From: Aquimarina sp. U1-2
GTDB taxonomy: Bacteria; Bacteroidota; Bacteroidia; Flavobacteriales; Flavobacteriaceae
Length of the DNA stretch: 64,000 nt
NCBI RefSeq assembly: GCF_017897595.1
Contig: NZ_JAGKIK010000008.1
Span: forward strand, 1-64,000
Reading direction: 5' to 3'
The notes beneath the pieces were generated by a model. The model was given only the letters and a program-made list of their open reading frames with translations, made no database searches and was not told the DNA's origin. Each line of letters starts with the position of its first letter. Position 1 is the first letter of the stretch. Below are positions 54,901 to 62,753 of the stretch, piece after piece. The translations under genes and the position numbers were made by a program.

Positions 54901-55421
54901 GGAATGGGTCCTGAAAAATTATTACCATCAAAATATAAATGAGATATTTTGGTAGCATTTACTATCTTTTGAATAGGTAACGGTCCTGTAAACTCATTTT
55001 TACTTATATGAAGACTTCGAAGCTCTGTAAGTTGAACTAAACTATTGGGTAAATCTCCTCCTATTTTATTACTACTAAGTACTAATTGAATCATTCTGTC
55101 TAATACACCAATCGATGATGGCAGCGATCCTGTAAGATTGTTTTTATTCAAGGCTAGCTTGGTAACCCTACCGTCTCTTACTTCTACTCCGTACCAATCT
55201 GTAACTAGTGAATTAGGATCATCGATTTGCCATGGTTGGTTTCCTTCTTGTGTATTCTTCCAATTAGTACCGTTTGTTGCAGTATAGAAATCAATTAATG
55301 CCTGACGTTCATTTTGAGAAATTTGAGCAATTGAAACAACGCTGGTAAAAAATGCCACTATGATTAATAAAGTACGGGCGAGTGAAAATAACCCATTCTC
55401 TTTTGGTTTAAGATACTCCAT
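51987..55421 (-). CDS. Secreted plant-type leucine-rich-repeat protein with Ig-like domains
   Basis: A 1144-aa protein with an N-terminal export signal (~15-32). Two N-caps (QALIDFYTATNGTNWKN; QALIDLYNATGGANWANN) each precede a block of plant-type 24-residue LRRs (L--L--L-L--N-L-G-IP--LG). The first block has about 15 repeats (~75-430) and the second about 9 (~575-830). Each block is followed by an Ig-like domain (SYQWYKNNSAISGATN; AYQWYKDGVAIVDATN). The last ~210 residues form an unassigned beta-rich domain ending AGFQGEE. No clear type IX sorting domain is visible. It is the promoter-proximal gene of the giant-protein operon. A role in binding a target surface or holding the toxin complex is possible, but inferred. 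Confidence 0.85.
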   Translation of the reverse strand: MEYLKPKENGLFSLARTLLIIVAFFTSVVSIAQISQNERQALIDFYTATNGTNWKNTQEGNQPWQIDDPNSLVTDWYGVEVRDGRVTKLALNKNNLTGSLPSSIGVLDRMIQLVLSSNKIGGDLPNSLVQLTELRSLHISKNEFTGPLPIQKIVNATKISHLYFDGNNFSGPIPPEIVQLSNLSFANFSYNQLSGSIPLEITQLPKLASLYLSGNELSGTIPSAFGQMTKLSRLSLGENNLTGTIPAELGNLTTLGSLSLSGNELTGTIPPELGQLTNLFALSFNGNQLTGNIPPEFGQLINIVRLYFHGNQLTGTIPSELGQLVKLENLQLGDNQFTGSIPSSFGNLSNLKSLSIRNNRLSGNIPSELGQITTLEHLHLHNNDFSGPIPSSLTQLVNLKALYLYSNNLSGIIPQGFSSMPNLKNFGISGNKFVFSDFEADFTALNTNISSFTYNQQQKTDAEKNLNVSIGGSITLTSDAFNSPNNSYQWYKNNSAISGATNKDFVISDITEAEAGSYKILVTNSIIDRLRIYRNNIHLTVSEAVDGCVVSDSEKQALIDLYNATGGANWANNTNWLTDAPVCDWFGVNVDDLGVVNLNLARNNLVGQLPSSIQNLSNLKFLYLNNNAINGQLPESIGLLSKLKVLYLSKNNVEGNFPNQLFNLNNLSELRLDINQFTGNIPDSGWNNLVNLQRLNLYQNNFVGAIPREFGLLTKMRDLNVASNQLNGTIPNELSLLTNLEYLALSNNEMLSGEIPDAFGELINLENFYISETSVKGGIPTSLGNLSKLEVIWLHQTGLKGKIPQQWSLLPNLKDFRIQDSNFVFSDFESEFSLYLSKLGSNFSYQTQLKVDEANNLSVEQGNSITLTSTTLTSANNAYQWYKDGVAIVDATNKEYVIENASDADAGVYNFTATNSVVTGLTLERNPITLSVTSAGNELNITINTKELPTTNFDLVSGDISVSDLVSGSPDSETSINLGVDDGGDRIVQVNVKPSEGASPLYLRFTANSNGISNVQVQNDNNWLDFSPEFYQIDENTIYFFNKKKVQTIPFTLNLINGVQYDFDSGPLMLTVKDGIDLTGATLQISIPSYEGPPNLEIVQPSTRINGFEVERDFWDAGSYKFVLTIQEKTFKGNFIVAGFQGEE

Positions 55422-55489
55422 CTAGGTTTACTTAATAATTGGTTTGGTCTTCATGCTGTTTTTTGGTATCTTCATGAAAATAGATACTG

Positions 55490-55519
55490 CAAAAATTAGC
55501 ATATGTTTTATTTGCCAAA
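55490..55519 (-). promoter_or_regulatory. Candidate promoter of the giant-protein operon
   Basis: On the minus strand TTTG (55516-55519) is followed after 17 bp by TAATTTTTG (55490-55498), close to the Bacteroidota TTTG/TAnnTTTG consensus but with one extra base in the -7 box. It would place a start roughly 60 bp before the LRR gene. This is a weak match. Confidence 0.3.
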
Positions 55520-55816
55520 ACAGTAATAATCTAGGAATCAAATCAAGCTTGAATCCTTAGGAATTGAAGTAAGAATAAGAAAATAGTAATCTAGGGGCTG
55601 CTATGTTAAATTAACATAAGATTAAGTTAATTTAACTAGGGCACAAACATAATTAATATATTTATCATTTAAACTATTTTGACTCAATAAAAATGTTAAA
55701 TTGACACTATCGCGATTTGGATACTATTAAACCTCTATTTATCAGAGATATAGATTTCAGGAGTTTATGTTAAATTTTTAATTTTAAAATTTAACGTAAA
55801 CTTATAAAAATATTAA

Positions 55817-55946
55817 TTTGATTATCTGTTTTTATATCTAAAATTTAACTGAGAAGTCATCCTGAATACTGAAATGAGTTCAGCACAGGCTCGTTTCAGT
55901 ATTCAGCTTGACGCAAACCGTTTAGGTTGAATTACGGATATTCGTA
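55817..55946. repeat. Dispersed 'catcctgaa ... cttgacgcaaacc' repeat, copy 1
   Basis: This shares its left end (taaaatttaactgagaagtc) and right end (attcagcttgacgcaaaccg, then attacggatattcgta) with 60899-61074. The centre is an inverted repeat, ctgaatactgaaa ... tttcagtattcag. Similar hairpin sequence occurs at 10974-11021. Confidence 0.75.
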
Positions 55947-56298
55947 TGTTAATAAAAATAAGAATAGAATACTCTGCCGTTTATTATATATGGCCAGTAT
56001 GATATTTGTAGAATTACTACGAAGTAGATAATTTAAAATCAGTATTGTTCGGTTAAAGAAAATAGACCGCTACGCTGCTAGAAGATAGAACAAAGACTTA
56101 TTTGTAAATACTTGTCTATTATGGTTTCTGAAGTAAAGGCGATTCAGTTTCAAAATAAGTTGTCTAAATTTTAGAAAATTAAGGTGTCTTTTCTATAAAC
56201 TCATAAATTCTTAATGGTAATAGCGATTTTCAGAGCGTATCAACTTTTTTATCGAACAACAATGATTTAAAATAGAAAAACTGAAAATGAATGCGTTT

Positions 56299-59200
56299 CT
56301 ATCTCTTTTTGTAATGGATACTATATCGCCAGTATGATAGCGTTCCTAAAAGTACTAAAAAAGCAATAGAATAATACACTGCATTGGGCGTAATCACTTT
56401 ATCACCACTAGCATAAGAATGTAACCCTTTTAAATAAAAATTCACTCCAAAGTAGGTCATGAGTACACTGTAAATAGCTATTACAGAGGCTAAGTTATAC
56501 CACCATCTACTTCGTAAGCCTGGCACCATTCGCATATGTATCACAAATGCATACACCATTATACTTACCAATGCCCAAGTTTCTTTAGGATCCCAACCCC
56601 AGTAACGACCCCAGCTTTCGTTGGCCCACATGCCACCTAAAAAATTACCTATGGTAAGCATAACCAAACCTATAGTAAGCGCCATTTCATTTATTATGGT
56701 AATTTCTTTAATATTAAGATCCATTCTCTTTTTATTAGATTTGGTAGTTAAAATTATTAATAGTAACGCCAAAATCCCTAAAATCGCACCTACAAAGAAA
56801 GGACCATAACTACCTACAATAATAGACACGTGAATAAGTACCCAATACGAGTCCAAAACAGGTTGTAAATTAGCAATAGCCGGATCGGTCCAGTTTTCGT
56901 GTGCAAAAAATAATATAATAGCTGCCACAAACGCGGTTGCTGCAATAGTAAGATTACTTTTTTTTCCAAAAGCTAAACCTAATGCCACTGTAGCCCAGGC
57001 AACATAGATCATAGATTCATACGCATCGCTCCAAGGTGCATGGCCAGACACATACCATCGTGTAATTAATCCTGCCGTATGTGCTAGAAACAATACAATG
57101 ACCAAACCGATTGTACCATAGATTAATGCTCTAATTATTTTTGAATCTTTAAATATTCTAAAAATCACAAAAATCATTAGCAACAATCCGATCAGCAAAT
57201 AATATCGATACAGTGTTCTAAAAATGTCATATTTATTTAATGCTATTTCTGCTTTGATTTTCTTTTCTGTAGGTAATACTTCACTTCCAAATTTTTTCTG
57301 AAAGCTTTTAATACTTTCTACATATTGATCTGGCTTACTATAATCTCCGGTTTTTCTGGCATCTTTAAGCGACTGACGATAAATAGGAATAATCTGGCGT
57401 GTGTATACAGAATCCATACCGCTAAATTTAAATTCATTTAGTTCTGGAGTGGCAACCCATTTGTTTCCTTCATCACCGGGTACAGGAAAAATCTTCAGTA
57501 TCCCCCCTCCTAATGCTTGATTAAGTAAGTAAAATTTCTCATGCGTTTTCAAAAAATCTTTTTCAAAACTAGATGGTGTGTTGGTACTGCTCGCTCGCTC
57601 TAAATACGGTGCTAGCTTGTAAGATCCGTCTGGCTCTACAAGATCAATTAACGATACTCTTCTTTCAGTTTTTGGAACGCCAATAATTCTACGAATACTA
57701 TCATTTTTCCAATCAATTTCAATAATAGGTACGCTATACCATACAAACGGATTTTCAACCATTGAGACAAATACTTGATCGGCACTCAAACCTTCATAGG
57801 TATCTTTTTTACTAAGTTTACGAAGTAATTCTGAAGAAAATGTATTTACAGGTTTCATTCTTCCGCGTTCATCTTGAATCACTATACTGCCAAAATTAGC
57901 AGCATGTTCTTTACTTACGGCATTAGATTTTATAACAGAATCTAGCTGTGATTTAGAAGGCAATGTTTGTAAATGATCGGTATGATTAGGAAGCTGCTGT
58001 GCATTCGAAAATACTGAAACCAGTAATGCCATTACTACCACCAATTGCTCTTTCTTTGATTTTACTTTATTCAACATTTTTTCAAGATCTTTAAAGCGTG
58101 ATCCTCTAGTAAACAAAATTAACATCATCCCCAGATATAGTAACATATAACCAATATACGTTACTATAGTTCCCCATCGATCATGGTTTACAGATAAGAT
58201 CGTACCTTTTTCATCAGGATCAAAAGAAGCTTGAAAAAAGCGGTATCCTTTATGGTCTAGTACATGATTCATATAAATATCATAGGGTCGCGAGTCATTC
58301 TCTTCAACAATGTCTACCTTACTTTTAAAAGATTTATAGACATTTTCTGTACCGGGATACTTTTCGGCAATAAAATCATTCAACTTTAAAGCAAAGGGTA
58401 GCTCCATTTGTTTCGAACCATAAGAAAAATACATATCCAAACCGCCTAAGGTGATTTTGGTCATATCGTTATAAAATCCTTTTCCTCCCAAAAGCTTTAC
58501 ATTTTTTGTCTCACCATTACTTGTGACGTTAACAATCAAGGCATCCTGCTGCCCTTTATCCTTAACCTCGATAGGGACTACATCATAAGAGCCGCTAATT
58601 ACAGGATCAGGAATCACAAATTGCATCCCTGCGGTTTGATATAATGATCGAAGCATTAAAGGTTGAATACTATCTTTGATGACCAATCCCTGCTTTTGAT
58701 CTGCCATTCGCATATAAGAACCTTCAAAAGGGGATTTTATAAAATATTCATCATTTTCATAAGTAATATTTATGGCTCCATCTGTAGGCTTGTTAAAAGC
58801 AATCAATACATTATGAATATTTGAAACTTCTCCTTCTTTTAAGAAATGATCATGGCGATCACCATCACCTGCCTCTACTATTTTTAAATATCGTTCACCA
58901 TCCTCTGACTCGACAAGCCCCATCTCTGCCCCTTGAATAAAATCTTCATAACGAATCGTTACAGGTTGAGCATTATAATCTGTTTCTATAACAAAACTAT
59001 TATCTGCAGCTTCGGCTAACTCAAAATCTTGTGAAATAATTCTTCTTCTGGGTTCTCCGTCAATTTCGCCATCAAGAAAAATAGTAAGATATGTTTTTTC
59101 TGAAAGAAAAGTAGAAGTAGTTTCTCCTTCTCGTATGGGCATCACCCCCTCATAACTAATGTACCTGGTGATAAATGCTCCTACGATAATCAGAATAAAA

Positions 59201-59454
59201 GATAAGTGTAATAATAGTGTAGCCCATTTTTCCTTTTTGTAGAGCTTAAATCGTACTATATTTCCGCAGAAGTTAATAGCAAAAAACACCATAATAGCCT
59301 CAAACCACCAGGTGTTATATACCCAGATCCTTGCCGCCGTAGTTCCATATGCATCTTCTAGAAAAGTACCAACCCCCATCGATACAGCAAAAACGATAAA
59401 TAAAATTGCCATTAATCGAGTAGAAAACAAAATGCTCGCTAATTTATCCTGCAT
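56299..59454 (-). CDS. ccsBA: Fused cytochrome c biogenesis protein CcsB-CcsA (ResB-ResC)
   Basis: About 1051 aa from ATG 59454. A longer ATG at 59514 adds 20 residues, but a TAAATTTG box at 59478-59485 lies between the two and favours the shorter form. The N-terminal half is ResB/CcsB: membrane helices (STRLMAILFIVFAVSMGVGT; WATLLLHLSFILIIVGAFIT), a large periplasmic domain and another helix. The C-terminal third is CcsA, with YVSGHAPWSDAYESM (first haem His), the WWD-type motif YWGWDPKETWALVS and GLHSYASGD (second His). It moves haem across the membrane and attaches it to c-type cytochromes (system II). The fusion is usual in Bacteroidota. It is unrelated in function to the neighbouring toxin operon and divergent from the DUF2520 gene. 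Confidence 0.93.
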   Translation of the reverse strand: MQDKLASILFSTRLMAILFIVFAVSMGVGTFLEDAYGTTAARIWVYNTWWFEAIMVFFAINFCGNIVRFKLYKKEKWATLLLHLSFILIIVGAFITRYISYEGVMPIREGETTSTFLSEKTYLTIFLDGEIDGEPRRRIISQDFELAEAADNSFVIETDYNAQPVTIRYEDFIQGAEMGLVESEDGERYLKIVEAGDGDRHDHFLKEGEVSNIHNVLIAFNKPTDGAINITYENDEYFIKSPFEGSYMRMADQKQGLVIKDSIQPLMLRSLYQTAGMQFVIPDPVISGSYDVVPIEVKDKGQQDALIVNVTSNGETKNVKLLGGKGFYNDMTKITLGGLDMYFSYGSKQMELPFALKLNDFIAEKYPGTENVYKSFKSKVDIVEENDSRPYDIYMNHVLDHKGYRFFQASFDPDEKGTILSVNHDRWGTIVTYIGYMLLYLGMMLILFTRGSRFKDLEKMLNKVKSKKEQLVVVMALLVSVFSNAQQLPNHTDHLQTLPSKSQLDSVIKSNAVSKEHAANFGSIVIQDERGRMKPVNTFSSELLRKLSKKDTYEGLSADQVFVSMVENPFVWYSVPIIEIDWKNDSIRRIIGVPKTERRVSLIDLVEPDGSYKLAPYLERASSTNTPSSFEKDFLKTHEKFYLLNQALGGGILKIFPVPGDEGNKWVATPELNEFKFSGMDSVYTRQIIPIYRQSLKDARKTGDYSKPDQYVESIKSFQKKFGSEVLPTEKKIKAEIALNKYDIFRTLYRYYLLIGLLLMIFVIFRIFKDSKIIRALIYGTIGLVIVLFLAHTAGLITRWYVSGHAPWSDAYESMIYVAWATVALGLAFGKKSNLTIAATAFVAAIILFFAHENWTDPAIANLQPVLDSYWVLIHVSIIVGSYGPFFVGAILGILALLLIILTTKSNKKRMDLNIKEITIINEMALTIGLVMLTIGNFLGGMWANESWGRYWGWDPKETWALVSIMVYAFVIHMRMVPGLRSRWWYNLASVIAIYSVLMTYFGVNFYLKGLHSYASGDKVITPNAVYYSIAFLVLLGTLSYWRYSIHYKKR

Positions 59455-59477
59455 AATTACCCTTATTTTTTGATCGG

Positions 59478-59485
59478 CAAATTTA
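59478..59485 (-). promoter_or_regulatory. Candidate -7 box for ccsBA
   Basis: TAAATTTG on the minus strand matches TAnnTTTG exactly and lies 23 bp before ATG 59454. I found no convincing -33 partner. If real, it excludes the longer start at 59514. Confidence 0.35.
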
Positions 59486-59524
59486 ACGCTTTTAAAGGGA
59501 TAAAGTAGTATCATTCCCCTTTGA

Positions 59525-59555
59525 TTTGAAGGTTTTAACAGAAGTGTTACGATTG
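59525..59555 (+). promoter_or_regulatory. Candidate promoter for the DUF2520/kdsC pair
   Basis: TTTG (59525-59528) is followed after 19 bp by TACGATTG (59548-59555), a one-mismatch TAnnTTTG, about 37 bp before ATG 59592. The spacing is in the range known for Bacteroidota promoters. Confidence 0.4.
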
Positions 59556-59591
59556 TTTAATTTTTTAACAGAACTTGTTTATTTTAGCCAA

Positions 59592-60356
59592 ATGATACGA
59601 GTTGTACTACTTGGTGCCGGAAACGTAGCCCAGCATTTATATACTGCATTATTGAACCAAAAACACATAACTGTGGTACAATGTTACAACCGTAAAAAAA
59701 AGACGCTCAGTACCACTCAGAATAAAGATGAGGTAACTAACATTATTCATTCAATTAAGGATGCCGATATTTACATTTTAGCGGTTAGCGATGATGCTAT
59801 TGCTGAACTATCTGCTCAACTTCGTATAAAAAATAAATTAGTCGTTCACACCTCTGGGAGCGTTCCCATACAAGCTATCGCAGCCATTCATAAAAAAGGG
59901 GTTTTTTACCCCTTACAAACATTTAGCGCAACAACACCCATTGACTTTGCCAAACTACCCATTTGTATAGAAGCTGAAAATCATCATGACCTTACCCGTC
60001 TTCGCGATCTTGCTACTTCTTTAACCAAAAATGTATACGAAGTTACTTCTGAACAACGAAATTTTTTACATGTTTCTGCTGTATTTGTTAACAATTTTAC
60101 GAATTATTTGTTTTCTATAGGTCATGAAATTTGTGCCCTTAATGATCTCCCTTTTGAGATGTTGCATCCATTAATTACAGAAACTGCTCAAAAAATCACA
60201 AAAATGAATCCAACTCAGGCACAAACAGGGCCTGCTGTGCGAAAAGATACCAAAACGATAGCGCGACACTTACAAACGTTATCAAATCCTGAACATATAG
60301 AAATATATCAAATGCTAACTAAAGCAATTCAAACTAAATATGGAAAAAAGTTATAA
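59592..60356 (+). CDS. DUF2520 / Rossmann-fold oxidoreductase-like protein
   Basis: 254 aa from ATG 59592. A longer frame would need TTG at 59526 and would run through the promoter. The N-terminal Rossmann fold has MIRVVLLGAGNVAQHLYTAL, with dinucleotide-binding GxGxxA-type glycines, and DADIYILAVSDDAI. The C-terminal half is the helical DUF2520 domain (FLHVSAVFVNNFTNYLFSIG; LITETAQKITKMNPTQAQTG). It belongs to the F420-dependent NADP oxidoreductase-like family. The substrate is unknown. It overlaps kdsC by 17 bp, an arrangement often seen in Flavobacteriia, so the two are probably cotranslated. Confidence 0.85.
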   Translation: MIRVVLLGAGNVAQHLYTALLNQKHITVVQCYNRKKKTLSTTQNKDEVTNIIHSIKDADIYILAVSDDAIAELSAQLRIKNKLVVHTSGSVPIQAIAAIHKKGVFYPLQTFSATTPIDFAKLPICIEAENHHDLTRLRDLATSLTKNVYEVTSEQRNFLHVSAVFVNNFTNYLFSIGHEICALNDLPFEMLHPLITETAQKITKMNPTQAQTGPAVRKDTKTIARHLQTLSNPEHIEIYQMLTKAIQTKYGKKL

Positions 60357-60864
60357 AGAATACCTACAACACATTACTACTTTTATCTTTGATGTAGACG
60401 GCGTACTTACCGATGGCACAGTCATAATAGATACTGCTGGTGAATTACTTCGAACTATGAATGTCAAAGATGGGTATGCATTAAAAGCAGCTTTGCAACA
60501 AGGGTTTAATGTATGTATTATCTCTGGCGGAAAAAATGAAGGTGTTCGCCAACGGCTAAAAGGATTAGGAATTACAGATATCTATCTTGGTGCACATCAT
60601 AAAATGGAACCATTGGATGAATATTTGGATATTTATGCTATAAAACCTGAGAATGTTTTATATATGGGTGATGATATTCCTGATTTACCGGTGATGAAGA
60701 TGGTAGGGCTGCCTACTTGTCCGCAAGATGCCGTTGCCGAAATTAAAGAAATATCTAAGTATGTGTCTTTCAAAAAAGGTGGAAAAGGGTGTGTACGCGA
60801 TGTTATAGAACAAGTGCTAAAGGTACAAGGCAAATGGATCAAAAATTTTGATGCTGAAGCTTGA
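60340..60864 (+). CDS. kdsC: KdsC-type HAD phosphatase (KDO 8-phosphate phosphatase)
   Basis: A 174-aa HAD phosphatase without a cap domain, as in the C0 KdsC/YrbI family. The nucleophile motif is FIFDVDGVLTDG (Asp18, with Asp20 as general acid), motif II is CIISGGK, the Lys region follows, and motif IV is MGDDIPDLPVMK. It dephosphorylates 3-deoxy-D-manno-octulosonate 8-phosphate in lipopolysaccharide inner-core synthesis. The length is typical. It overlaps the DUF2520 gene by 17 bp. Confidence 0.9.
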   Translation: MEKSYKEYLQHITTFIFDVDGVLTDGTVIIDTAGELLRTMNVKDGYALKAALQQGFNVCIISGGKNEGVRQRLKGLGITDIYLGAHHKMEPLDEYLDIYAIKPENVLYMGDDIPDLPVMKMVGLPTCPQDAVAEIKEISKYVSFKKGGKGCVRDVIEQVLKVQGKWIKNFDAEA

Positions 60865-60898
60865 TATGGTTAATGATTCGAATTATAGAAATTTAAAA

Positions 60899-61074
60899 TT
60901 GATTGTCCGTTATTATACCTAAAATTTAGCTGAGAAGTCATCCTGAATTCATTTCAGGATCTCATTAAAGTTTATTTTCAGTACATTGAGATGAGAAGTT
61001 GAACAAGCCTGTGCTGAATTCGTTTGAGTATTCAGCTTGACGCAAACCGTTGAGGTTAAATTACGGATATTCGT
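60899..61074. repeat. Dispersed 'catcctgaa ... cttgacgcaaacc' repeat, copy 2
   Basis: It fills most of the kdsC-rdgB gap (60865-61107). It has the same outer ends as 55817-55946 but a longer centre, with a second palindrome tcctgaattcatttcagga and a further gcctgtgctgaattcg unit, as if one repeat had been inserted into another. No gene was seen in it. Confidence 0.75.
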
Positions 61075-61107
61075 AAATTTAAATATAAAGATTTTTGTTA
61101 CTAAAAT

Positions 61108-61680
61108 ATGAAACTGGTATTTGCTACTCACAATCCAAATAAAATAAAAGAAGTACAGATATTGCTTCCGCCAGAAATTAAAATATTGAGTCTCGCTGAT
61201 ATCGAATGTCATGAAGATATCCCTGAAACCTCGAACAGCATTGAAGGTAATGCCAAACAAAAAGTTACATTCATTAAAGAAACATATGGTTATGATAGTT
61301 TTGCCGATGATACAGGGCTGGTAGTTGATGCACTTGATGGCGCTCCTGGAGTATATTCAGCAAGATATGCGGGTGCTGCCAAAGATTCACATGCCAATAT
61401 GGACAAGCTTTTAACCGAAATGGAAGGAAAAAATGATCGAACAGCACAATTTAAAACGGTCATTGCTTTAGAACTGAACAATAACTTGATTGTATTTACC
61501 GGTGTTTGTAAAGGCACTATTACCTATACCAAAAAAGGCAATGGCGGTTTTGGTTATGATCCGGTTTTTTGTCCTGAAGGATATACGCAAACATTTGCAG
61601 AGTTACGTCTAGATGAAAAAAATAAAATTAGTCATCGAGGAAAGGCAATTCGTCAATTCATAGATTTTTTGAACCACTAA
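61108..61680 (+). CDS. rdgB: Non-canonical purine NTP pyrophosphatase RdgB/HAM1
   Basis: A 190-aa protein of the Ham1/RdgB (ITPase) family. The nucleotide-binding start is KLVFATHNPNKIKEVQILL, the catalytic region is FADDTGLVVDALDGAPGVYS followed by ARYAG, the substrate loop is GGFGYDPVFCPEGY, and the end is NKISHRGKAI. It hydrolyses dITP, ITP and XTP to monophosphates and so keeps deaminated purines out of DNA and RNA. Length and motifs are normal. Its stop codon overlaps the stop of the convergent CPBP gene. Confidence 0.94.
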   Translation: MKLVFATHNPNKIKEVQILLPPEIKILSLADIECHEDIPETSNSIEGNAKQKVTFIKETYGYDSFADDTGLVVDALDGAPGVYSARYAGAAKDSHANMDKLLTEMEGKNDRTAQFKTVIALELNNNLIVFTGVCKGTITYTKKGNGGFGYDPVFCPEGYTQTFAELRLDEKNKISHRGKAIRQFIDFLNH

Positions 61681-62309
61681 TCTACTCCCGGAAAAGCAAG
61701 CATCTCTCCCATTCCAACAGTAAATAGCCAATTACCATAGAGCGCATGTTCTATAGATACCAAAGTAGTTGATTTTGTTTTCTGGTAAGTATAAGCAAAC
61801 AGCAATCCCCCGACAAATGTAAATAGCTGAACCATAAAACTTCTTAAAAACAGGTGTGCCAACGAAAAAAGAACAGCATTAATCAAAATAAATAACCACT
61901 TATTTTGAACCAATTCACGATAACGTTCATAAAAGAAAGTACGATAAATTATTTCTTGTGGCCAAACCGATAAAAATGTATACACAAAGAGGATAATAAA
62001 CCATAGCTCAGGTCTTTTTAACAATACCGAAAATAATGTTTCTGGTGCTAAGAGAAAAACATATGATCCGGTAATCATCATAATAACTACTAGTTTTATT
62101 AAAGTGCTTTTCCAAAATGATTTCCAACACGCATGATTCGGAAATCTCAACTTCAACACATGATTTTTTTTTAAGTAGATCAATATGTAGATAAAACCGA
62201 TTGCTGTGAGAATACCTTTGATATATAAAGCATATTGAAATAGAAAGCTTAAAGGCAATAGCACAAAGAGGAGGAATAACTCTACACTTTTATAAATGGT
62301 AGTTTTCAT
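61677..62309 (-). CDS. CPBP/ABI-family membrane protein with altered glutamate motif
   Basis: A 210-aa polytopic membrane protein. The CPBP (Rce1/ABI-like) family signature is EExxxR, then FxxxH, then HxxxN/B. Here the first motif reads WPQEIIYRTFFYERY, with Gln118 in place of the first Glu. The second is VLFSLAHLF (His152) and the third IEHALYGNW (His188, Asn193). The second Glu, the Arg and both His remain, so activity is uncertain. The role is unknown and intramembrane proteolysis is only presumed from the family. The stop overlaps that of convergent rdgB. Confidence 0.8.
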   Translation of the reverse strand: MKTTIYKSVELFLLFVLLPLSFLFQYALYIKGILTAIGFIYILIYLKKNHVLKLRFPNHACWKSFWKSTLIKLVVIMMITGSYVFLLAPETLFSVLLKRPELWFIILFVYTFLSVWPQEIIYRTFFYERYRELVQNKWLFILINAVLFSLAHLFLRSFMVQLFTFVGGLLFAYTYQKTKSTTLVSIEHALYGNWLFTVGMGEMLAFPGVD

Positions 62310-62384
62310 TTTTTCTTACTACTGTAAATTTTATGATAATGTACTGTAATTTCTTCAAAAAAATGAAATCATCCTAATGTTTAC

Positions 62385-62457
62385 TAAAAAAAGCCTCTTG
62401 GGGGAAGAGGCTTATGTAAGTTTTGGGATAAAATAATTCGGGGGAGAATTATTTTTT
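62385..62457. other. Two tandem hairpins with the same GGGGGA loop
   Basis: Two stem-loops lie 17 bp apart in the divergent CPBP-nhaC gap. Arms aagcctctt/aagaggctt (62391-62413) and aaataattc/gaattattt (62431-62454) both enclose a GGGGG-containing loop. The first is flanked by an A-run on its left, which forms a U-run on the minus strand. The second is followed by a T-run on the plus strand. They look like a terminator pair or a structured RNA. The rest of the 62310-62753 gap shows no gene. Confidence 0.55.
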
Positions 62458-62753
62458 AAGGGCAAAAAAAGTTTACTTCGATCAATTCCAATTTTCTCTT
62501 ACTTTTTTTGAGATCTAGTTCAAAAGTAGGTTATCTCTTAATCACTTATAATAAATGACAAGACAATAATAGAACATTTATCGATAAAAAGCAATTAAAA
62601 TCGATAAAAAACATAAATATTTTAAAAATTATTTAATTTTTACTTTATTACCTTTTTAAATGCATACTAAAATCAAAATTAAACTCTTAGTATACATTGC
62701 ATACATTTCATTAATATCGTAACATTACAACTACAAAATTTTGAATATAGTTT

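Larger units (their letters stand above)
55422..56298. other. Intergenic region upstream of the LRR gene
   Basis: An 877-bp AT-rich gap between the LRR gene start and the end of ccsBA. It contains the weak promoter candidate and the dispersed repeat at 55817-55946. No gene was seen. No clear terminator follows ccsBA. Confidence 0.5.

Noticed and set aside
51987..55421. Possible T9SS C-terminal sorting domain at the end of the LRR protein
   Set aside because: The last strands (GSYKFVLTIQEKTFKG) look superficially similar, but the usual ending with a conserved Lys-rich strand is missing and AGFQGEE follows. A profile search would be decisive.
60949..61260. 103-codon minus-strand frame across the dispersed repeat and the rdgB start
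   Set aside because: It begins inside the rdgB coding region and ends in repeat sequence, with no recognisable motif.
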